This document shows positions 59,312 through 64,000 of a DNA stretch of 64,000 nucleotides, piece by piece; the stretch's first letter is position 1; every line of letters begins with the position of its first letter. The notes below the pieces were generated by a model. That model did no database searches and had not been told where the DNA came from. It saw only the letters and a program-made list of their open reading frames with translations. Source of the DNA: Myxococcus qinghaiensis (lineage in GTDB: Bacteria > Myxococcota > Myxococcia > Myxococcales > Myxococcaceae); NCBI RefSeq assembly GCF_024198215.1, contig NZ_JAKCFA010000032.1, positions 44,454 through 108,453 of the forward strand, given 5' to 3'. A program made the position numbers and the translations under genes.

Positions 59312-60369
59312 CGCCGGGGAAGACCGCGCATCCACTCTGGCTGGTCTGGCATGGCGCCGCCGGAGGGTGGGCGATCCTCGATGGTCACGCCGTGCTGCCA
59401 CAGCATCGTCAACATCGAGGTGGAGCAGGGCGTGGCCAGCTCCCTCTGAATTTCCGCATAGGCCTCACGGTACACCGGCTCCGCGAGAGGCTGAAGGTAC
59501 CTCGCCGAGTTGCTGGCCTCGACCAGGCCGTGGCAGCGAGAGATGCCCGACCCACAGCTTCGCGCCTTCCGGGCCACGGCGACGGGGGTGTTGATGTTGG
59601 AGAACGCCATGCTCGCCCAGAACACGGCCTTCATGCGGTCGCCTTGCTCCTGGCTCATCGGTCGCCACTGGGCGGGAGGCTCCTTCATCAGCGCATGGGC
59701 CTTGCGCTCCGTCCCGAGAATCGCGTTGGCGATCATCGCGCCGAGCAGGGTGTCCGTCCGATACGACAGCCACGCGAGGTGCCGCACGTCCCTGCCCGCC
59801 TCCAGCGTCTGCCCGCTCTTCATGCCTTGGAGCATCCGGAACTTGGACCACTCCAGGAGGGCGATGAAGTTCGGCACCGAAGCCGTCATCATGTTGAACG
59901 GCTCCTCATGTTTGAACGGAAGGTTCCGCACGAGGTCCCACCGGCCGAAGCCCTGAAGCTCACGCATCCAGGCGAAGTCGAGCGAGGACACGTCAGGGTT
60001 CAACGCGAACCATTCCTCCAGCGTTTTCTTCTCCTTCAGATGTGCGGGAAGCTGAAGCGGTGAGTCCGCGGGCATCGGCGGGCCCGGCCGCTCCCACTCC
60101 ATCCAGCGGTTGAGCAGCGGCCCCGCGTCGTCCTCGGTGCGCGGCTCGTGGAACCAGGGGTCGGCGGCGAGCTTCGTCTGCTCCTGGCAGAAGAGGTCCA
60201 GGTGCGCCGTGACGTCCTGTCGCATCGCATCGAGTGTGGGCTCGTACTTCGAGCGCATGAACATATCGAGCCCGACGATGGCGACGACGACGAGGAGGAC
60301 GATGCCACTGATGAGCCACACCAGGACACGCGCAACGCTTCCTCGGGCCTTACGCAGGTTGAGACGCAT
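59194..60369 (-). CDS. Membrane-anchored protein of unknown function
   Basis: A 391-aa protein with one N-terminal transmembrane helix (LVWLISGIVLLVVVAIVGLD, about residues 16-35) after a basic segment, so the rest faces outside the inner membrane. The body is helical with several Trp/Met-rich stretches (PLLNRWMEWERPG, FGRWDLVRNLPF) and a Cys pair near 270-280. No catalytic motif or known domain. It is the last gene of the minus-strand block containing two immunity-like genes, about 105 bases after the ketosynthase-like gene, so it may be an independent unit. Confidence 0.6.
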   Translation of the reverse strand: MRLNLRKARGSVARVLVWLISGIVLLVVVAIVGLDMFMRSKYEPTLDAMRQDVTAHLDLFCQEQTKLAADPWFHEPRTEDDAGPLLNRWMEWERPGPPMPADSPLQLPAHLKEKKTLEEWFALNPDVSSLDFAWMRELQGFGRWDLVRNLPFKHEEPFNMMTASVPNFIALLEWSKFRMLQGMKSGQTLEAGRDVRHLAWLSYRTDTLLGAMIANAILGTERKAHALMKEPPAQWRPMSQEQGDRMKAVFWASMAFSNINTPVAVARKARSCGSGISRCHGLVEASNSARYLQPLAEPVYREAYAEIQRELATPCSTSMLTMLWQHGVTIEDRPPSGGAMPDQPEWMRGLPRRYVGKHIAGVLMSVASQNIDLLKKLPQGQATPASAETMP

Positions 60370-60450
60370 GTCGGGACTCTAGCAAACCCGAGCACACTCC
60401 CTTCCAGTTGGAGCAGACAATTGGATGAGAGGTCTCGACAAGCGCAGCCT

Positions 60451-60466
60451 GGGTGGATCACCACCC
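60451..60466. terminator. Small hairpin between the ketosynthase-like and membrane-protein genes
   Basis: A perfect six-base stem GGGTGG/CCACCC with an ATCA loop lies eight bases after the stop of the ketosynthase-like gene (minus strand). There is no T-run, so it may be only a weak terminator. Confidence 0.35.
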
Positions 60467-60473
60467 TGTCGCG

Positions 60474-61598
60474 TCACGAGCGCGCGACAGTGTGCGAGCG
60501 CAGGGCCGCAGGGCGTCGGAGCCGCACGGCTGCAACCTGCCCGGAGTCCGAGATGGAGCAACTCATGGCATCGTCACCTGGCGCTCTCATCCGGAGGAAC
60601 CCGCCGACGGCGAGGCAGACGGAGGCAGGTCCACTCGCGGCGCCAATCTCTCCCAGTGACTCGCAAGGGAGCACGACGCGCAGCCGTCCCAGGTCGAGGT
60701 ACTCCGCGAGCAGGACCTGCGCATACCCCCAGACCTGCGCCTTCCAATCTTCCCCATTGAGGTCGAGCAGCAGCTCACCTTCAAAGGACTGCTCGTCCTG
60801 GGGCCCGGGCAGGGCATTCTTCACCATCTCCGCCAGCGCGCGTCCCATTGTCGTCGGCGGTGGGCGCTTCCCGTCAGCGCGAACCCCCAGCCCCGTGGCT
60901 TCAACGAGACCTCCAATCATCGCGCCCCGGGTCCGTGCGCTGACCTCGGATTCCAGCAACACACAGGCACCGGCTTCACCTGGAACCGTTCCTGTCTGGC
61001 GGGTGGGCGTCTTCAGCCGCCTGCGCTGTGCGAGCCAGTCCAGGGAAAGAGGGTCGACGTAGGAATCAGCGCCGAGGACGATGATTCGGTTGAGCCTTCG
61101 CGCGGACAGCTCCCGTTCAGCGAGCTTGATGGCCTCCGCCATTCCGCAGTGCCCGCTGGCGAGCGCCCAGACCTGATGAGGGAGAACGGGAAGCTCCAGC
61201 AGCCTCACGAGAGGCCGCGCGTAGTGTTCCAGCAATGCGGCAGGCGCCCGGTCGAGTGAAAAGAGGAACCGCTCTTCATCGATGAGGGGCGCCAGGGTGA
61301 TGATTCCCGTGCCGCGCCAGAACTCGTGTGCGGAGGCTGGTGGAAGAGCGGTGGCCTGAACCAGGTCGTCGAAGCTTCCCGCGGCCAGTCGTACCCATGC
61401 ACCTGCTTGGAAGAATCCCTCGGCGAAACCCCTGACCGGAAATCCCGTGACCCGGGTAGCTCCTCCCTCCCCGTCGTCAACAACAAGGCCATCCAGGGGC
61501 GATGGGCGGGTGATGCCGGCTCGGATGGCCGCATGGCTGCCGACCACTCCGTAGCCGAGGGCACTCACCATTCCCAAGCCAGTCACGCAGACCTTCAT
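60474..61598 (-). CDS. Ketosynthase-fold protein lacking catalytic residues
   Basis: A 374-aa protein of the 3-oxoacyl-ACP synthase (thiolase) fold: an N-terminal VCVTGLGMVSALGYGV, central GEAGACVLLESE (the family G-E-G-A-x-x-L-x-L-E), and a C-terminal SLGEIGAASGPASVCLAVGG. The nucleophile position in the T-A-C-A-x-G motif reads WALASG, so the Cys is replaced by Leu; the first His motif (HGTGT) is absent, and the second (GH) reads GE. It is therefore not a fatty-acid synthase. Such inactive ketosynthase-like proteins occur beside toxin-immunity and type VI effector genes in proteobacteria and myxobacteria, with unknown role. It starts 12 bases after the Imm49-like gene. Confidence 0.75.
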   Translation of the reverse strand: MKVCVTGLGMVSALGYGVVGSHAAIRAGITRPSPLDGLVVDDGEGGATRVTGFPVRGFAEGFFQAGAWVRLAAGSFDDLVQATALPPASAHEFWRGTGIITLAPLIDEERFLFSLDRAPAALLEHYARPLVRLLELPVLPHQVWALASGHCGMAEAIKLAERELSARRLNRIIVLGADSYVDPLSLDWLAQRRRLKTPTRQTGTVPGEAGACVLLESEVSARTRGAMIGGLVEATGLGVRADGKRPPPTTMGRALAEMVKNALPGPQDEQSFEGELLLDLNGEDWKAQVWGYAQVLLAEYLDLGRLRVVLPCESLGEIGAASGPASVCLAVGGFLRMRAPGDDAMSCSISDSGQVAAVRLRRPAALRSHTVARS

Positions 61599-61610
61599 CG
61601 GAAGTGCTCC

Positions 61611-62399
61611 TCAGGTGAGCTCGTAATAGGAGCGAACCTGCCGCCAGGCCTCGGGAGCCACTGGCGGGGCCCTGCTCACGTGCCGAGCGATGGAGGGGGC
61701 CAGGACATGGTGGTCCTCGACCGACAACCCCGCTGCCTGGGCGAAGCGCAGCAAGGCGAGCAGCTCGACCCAGATCCTGGCCGTGGTGGACACCTCATCG
61801 GGTGACAGCCGCTCTCCTTCGATCTTCTTGCGGAGGTCTCTCTCCCGGTCCTCTACAACCTTCGACAGCGCCTGATCGAACGGACCCTGCTCGGTCTTGA
61901 GGAGTGCGCGACAAAGGTCGAGCCTGAGGTCCTCCGCCCCTTGCAGGACAGCTGCGTATCGGGTCAGCACTTCTTCGAGCGATTCCCGAGGCGCGTCCAG
62001 GGAGAAGCGCCGCATCAGGAACGACATGTAGAGGAAGTCGTCTTCATACTCCTCGCCTGGGTGCCAGGTTTGTCGTGAGTGTCGAGCGATGTTCCTTGCG
62101 GTCGTGACGTCATCACACGCGATGGCATCGAAGTAGGGCTCCGACTTGCTGGTCACCTTCGCCCTGTCATCCGCTCCCTCCAGGAAGTAGAGGAACGCGT
62201 GGGCGCTCTTCGCGAGGTTCTCGAAGAAGGCCTCGGGGAGGCCGCTCGAGAGCAACCGGGCGACGCCGATTCTTCGGAAGAGGGTGCAGAACCCCCGCAC
62301 CTGGTCCTGGCTGACACTCCTGGAGGCGACGGCGGGGAGCATCTCCTGCAAGGAGATGCCGCAAGACTTTTCGATCAGGAACAGCGGTGTGCCGTACAT
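61611..62399 (-). CDS. Imm49-family immunity protein
   Basis: A 262-aa, helix-rich protein with features of the immunity 49 family: AFFENLAKSAHAFLYFLEGA, a YFDAIACDDVTTARNIAR helix, EEYEDDFLYMSFLMRRF (the conserved acidic-aromatic stretch) and LCRALLKTEQGPFDQAL. Imm49 proteins neutralise cognate polymorphic toxins in the cytosol, often deaminase-type, but the toxin is not in the window. The start at 62399 was chosen because the longer frame overlaps the preceding gene with non-family sequence; it lies 19 bases after that gene's stop. Confidence 0.72.
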   Translation of the reverse strand: MYGTPLFLIEKSCGISLQEMLPAVASRSVSQDQVRGFCTLFRRIGVARLLSSGLPEAFFENLAKSAHAFLYFLEGADDRAKVTSKSEPYFDAIACDDVTTARNIARHSRQTWHPGEEYEDDFLYMSFLMRRFSLDAPRESLEEVLTRYAAVLQGAEDLRLDLCRALLKTEQGPFDQALSKVVEDRERDLRKKIEGERLSPDEVSTTARIWVELLALLRFAQAAGLSVEDHHVLAPSIARHVSRAPPVAPEAWRQVRSYYELT

Positions 62400-62418
62400 G
62401 CCAGTGGCTCCACGGGTC

Positions 62419-62988
62419 CTACGAAGTTTGCTCCAGTCGGGTGAGGTAGACGTTGCTCGGGTCCAGTTGCCGCAGCTCGTCCACGAGCTGGTGGCTGAGC
62501 ACGTAGGCGTGGGGCTCCTGCTCGACACGGAAGATGTCGGGCGCCGAGCGCAGCTTCTCCGGGGAGAGGACGAGCTTCTCCACCACGACGACTTCATCGC
62601 CCTCGTAGATGATTTCGCTTTGCTTCAGGTCGAGGCAGTCGAAGGTGCCCAGCGGGTTGATGATGAAGTGGTCCGTGCTGGCAACGCGCTTCTTGTGGTC
62701 GTAGAGCGTGAAGGGCAGGCACTCCATGGGGACACCCGTGCGCTCGATGACTTCCTTCATGCGGCGGTCCGCGACCAGCAGGCTGGTGACGGTGGCGATC
62801 AACGAAGGCACCTTGATGCCGGGGGCGTCATCGGTCATGAACCACTTCGCATCGGAGGGGTACTTGTCCCCCATGGCGACACCCATGGACATGCGGTACC
62901 TGAGCATGTTTGTACCCATGGGTTCCTTGTAGAGGACGCACCACGCGGGGTCGACTGCTGGGCTGGTATTGAGCTGGAAGTAGTCCAT
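62419..62988 (-). CDS. Imm11/DUF1629-type immunity-like protein
   Basis: A 189-aa protein starting at ATG 62988 behind a strong GGAGG. It matches DUF1629/Imm11 proteins: YFQLN near the start, PSLIATVTSLLVADRRMKEV, and STDHFIINPLGTFDCLDLKQSEI, then VVEKLVLSPEKLRSAPDIFRVE. The family neutralises toxins delivered by contact-dependent or type VI systems. It is the first gene of the minus-strand set imm11 - imm49 - ketosynthase-like. Only 22 bases separate its start codon from the IS element, so its native promoter and any upstream toxin gene have been cut off in this sequence. Confidence 0.72.
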   Translation of the reverse strand: MDYFQLNTSPAVDPAWCVLYKEPMGTNMLRYRMSMGVAMGDKYPSDAKWFMTDDAPGIKVPSLIATVTSLLVADRRMKEVIERTGVPMECLPFTLYDHKKRVASTDHFIINPLGTFDCLDLKQSEIIYEGDEVVVVEKLVLSPEKLRSAPDIFRVEQEPHAYVLSHQLVDELRQLDPSNVYLTRLEQTS

Positions 62989-63049
62989 GATCCTCCGCCC
63001 CAGGATTTTTTGAGACACCTCTCTGGGGGAATAACCTCCCCCTTGTGAG

Positions 63050-63397
63050 GTGGATGTGAAGAAGCAGCAGAAGCAGGACAGGACGGCGGAGCGCGGTCGA
63101 TTCTCGGCGAAGCGGAAGAAGGAGGCCGTACTCCGACTGCTCAAGGGCGAAGAACTCGACGCGCTGTCTCGGGAGCTGGGTGTCACCGCGGCGGTGCTGA
63201 GCGAGTGGCGGGAGAAGTTCTTTGCCGGGGCCGAAGCCAACCTCAAGAGCCGTGAGCCGGAGCCCGCGGACGACGAGGTGCTGCGGCTCAAGGCCATGGT
63301 GGGCGAGTTGATGATGAAGAACGAGTTGCTCGCCGAGAAGGCGCGGCTGCTGGAGGGCAACGCCCCCGGTTTTCCCTGGAGGAAGTCGAGAGGATGA
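63050..63397 (+). CDS. IS3-family transposase OrfA
   Basis: A 115-aa protein from GTG 63050. The N-terminal half is a helix-turn-helix (KRKKEAVLRLLKGEELDALS then RELGVTAAVLSEWREKF) that binds the IS ends; a C-terminal leucine-zipper-like helix (LRLKAMVGELMMKNELLAEK) mediates OrfA/OrfAB association. Its stop overlaps the orfB start as ATGA and orfB is in the -1 frame, the usual IS3 organisation, though there is no A-rich slippery heptamer visible at the overlap. Confidence 0.88.
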   Translation: MDVKKQQKQDRTAERGRFSAKRKKEAVLRLLKGEELDALSRELGVTAAVLSEWREKFFAGAEANLKSREPEPADDEVLRLKAMVGELMMKNELLAEKARLLEGNAPGFPWRKSRG

Positions 63398-64000
63398 GCG
63401 CCCAACTCTCGCCTTCCAGCGGCAAGCAGTACGGACTGGCGCTCGTGACGACTACCTGGCGCGTGCCTCGCGCCACGGTGTACCGGCATCGCGCCCGTCG
63501 GCGGACATCGCTCCCTCCGGCGGCCCGGCGCGGCCCCAAGACGGCGCTGACGGACGAGGCGCTGCTGGAGGCCATCCGTGGAGTGCTGACGGGCTCGCCT
63601 TTCCTGGGCGAAGGGCACCGCAAGGTATGGGCTCGGCTGCGCGCGCTGGGCGTGCGCACCTCGAAGGCCCGCTGCTTGCGGCTGATGCGCCAGGCGGGGC
63701 TGCTGGCGCCGGGCCGTGCCCGCCGGGTGCTGGGGCCGCGCCACCACGATGGCACAATCATTACCGACAAGCCTGACGTCATGTGGGGCACCGACGCCAC
63801 CTGCACCGTCACAACGCAGGAGGGCCAGGCCACCGTCTTCATCGCCATCGACCACGGCACCGCCGAGTGCGTCGGCATCCACGCGGCCAAGGTGGGCACC
63901 CGTTTCGAGGCCCTCGAGCCCATCCGCCAGGGCGTCAAGTCTCGCTTCGGTGCGTACGGCCAGGGCGTGGCAACGGGGCTGTCCATCCGCCACGACAACG
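63394..64000 (+). CDS. IS3-family transposase OrfB (DDE integrase), partial
   Basis: The first 202 codons are present. HTH_21-like helices (residues about 40-85, FLGEGHRKVWARLRALGV) precede the rve integrase core with the first catalytic Asp in VMWGTDATCTV (about residue 130) and TVFIAIDHGTAECVGIHAAK. The second Asp and the Glu lie close to or beyond the right edge. The frame is intact as far as seen, so the element may be active. Confidence 0.85.
   Translation, partial: MSAQLSPSSGKQYGLALVTTTWRVPRATVYRHRARRRTSLPPAARRGPKTALTDEALLEAIRGVLTGSPFLGEGHRKVWARLRALGVRTSKARCLRLMRQAGLLAPGRARRVLGPRHHDGTIITDKPDVMWGTDATCTVTTQEGQATVFIAIDHGTAECVGIHAAKVGTRFEALEPIRQGVKSRFGAYGQGVATGLSIRHDN

Larger units (their letters stand above)
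63011..64000 (+). mobile_element. IS3-family insertion sequence, right end beyond window
   Basis: The element begins at about 63011 with a TGAGACACCT-type left end, typical of IS3 terminal repeats, and contains overlapping orfA and orfB. The right terminal repeat and any target duplication lie outside the window. Insertion is 22 bases upstream of the imm11-like ATG. The end position was placed by the TG start and distance to orfA; the precise boundary would need the other end. Confidence 0.78.

Noticed and set aside
60474..61598. Active beta-ketoacyl-ACP synthase
   Set aside because: Catalytic Cys and both His motifs are replaced or missing.
1..64000. tRNA, rRNA or CRISPR elements
   Set aside because: None could be recognised by eye on either strand; a covariance-model scan would be needed to exclude small RNAs.

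Overview
The window is very GC-rich DNA with strong third-position GC bias, so antisense reading frames stay open for kilobases. It almost certainly comes from a myxobacterium (Myxococcota, Cystobacterineae type). The clues are a MYXO-CTERM sorting tail on the von Willebrand protein at 35.5-38.0 kb, Hanks-type Ser/Thr kinase signalling, families common in myxobacteria, and wide use of ATGA start/stop overlaps. The species cannot be named from the sequence alone. No tRNA, rRNA or CRISPR array was seen.

Left part (1-12.9 kb, mostly + strand): the front of a site-2 (M50) protease on the minus strand; a membrane SpoIIE-type phosphatase; a TPR protein translationally coupled to a PhnD-like periplasmic binding protein; a TonB-dependent receptor behind a Fur-box-like site; a stand-alone HATPase (anti-sigma-like) protein; and an unusual STAS/zinc-ribbon/STAS/zinc-ribbon/Ser-Thr kinase fusion. 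Phosphatase, HATPase and STAS domains are the three parts of a partner-switching circuit.

12.9-22.2 kb (+ strand): a tightly coupled three-gene unit of two LanB-like dehydratase-domain proteins (N-terminal domain only) flanking a radical-SAM-like protein that has no CxxxCxxC. It is followed by two small unidentified proteins, one with a membrane-active-looking N-terminus, then a DAO-family FAD oxidoreductase and a probable lipoprotein. This looks like an uncharacterised peptide-modification locus.

22.2-58.7 kb (minus strand): an extracellular-type contractile injection system (eCIS). In transcription order from 58.7 kb it encodes a Pvc16-like DUF4255 terminator, an unknown, sheath, tube, giant second sheath-like protein with an FN3-like insertion, second tube, LysM hub protein, DUF5908-like small protein, gpD-like hub, gpV-like spike, a protein with a C-terminal hydrophobic anchor, gp25 wedge, gpJ-like baseplate, gpI-like baseplate with extra N-terminal domain, two related putative fibre/adaptor proteins, an IPT/TIG protein, a secreted vWA/MYXO-CTERM protein, an unknown, and the AAA+ ATPase. 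Then come a 1072-aa probable cargo toxin ending in an HNH-type nuclease, its likely immunity protein, a glycosyltransferase-methyltransferase-glycosyltransferase fusion, a GT32-like glycosyltransferase and a TPR protein. The toxin tip and immunity gene are visibly lower in GC, as expected of an exchangeable cassette.

58.7-64 kb: an intergenic region with inverted repeats, then on the minus strand a membrane-anchored unknown, a ketosynthase-fold protein lacking its catalytic residues, and Imm49- and Imm11-type immunity proteins. An IS3-family element (left end near 63011, cut by the window edge) sits only about 22 bp upstream of the imm11-like start codon and has probably separated these genes from their promoter and toxin.
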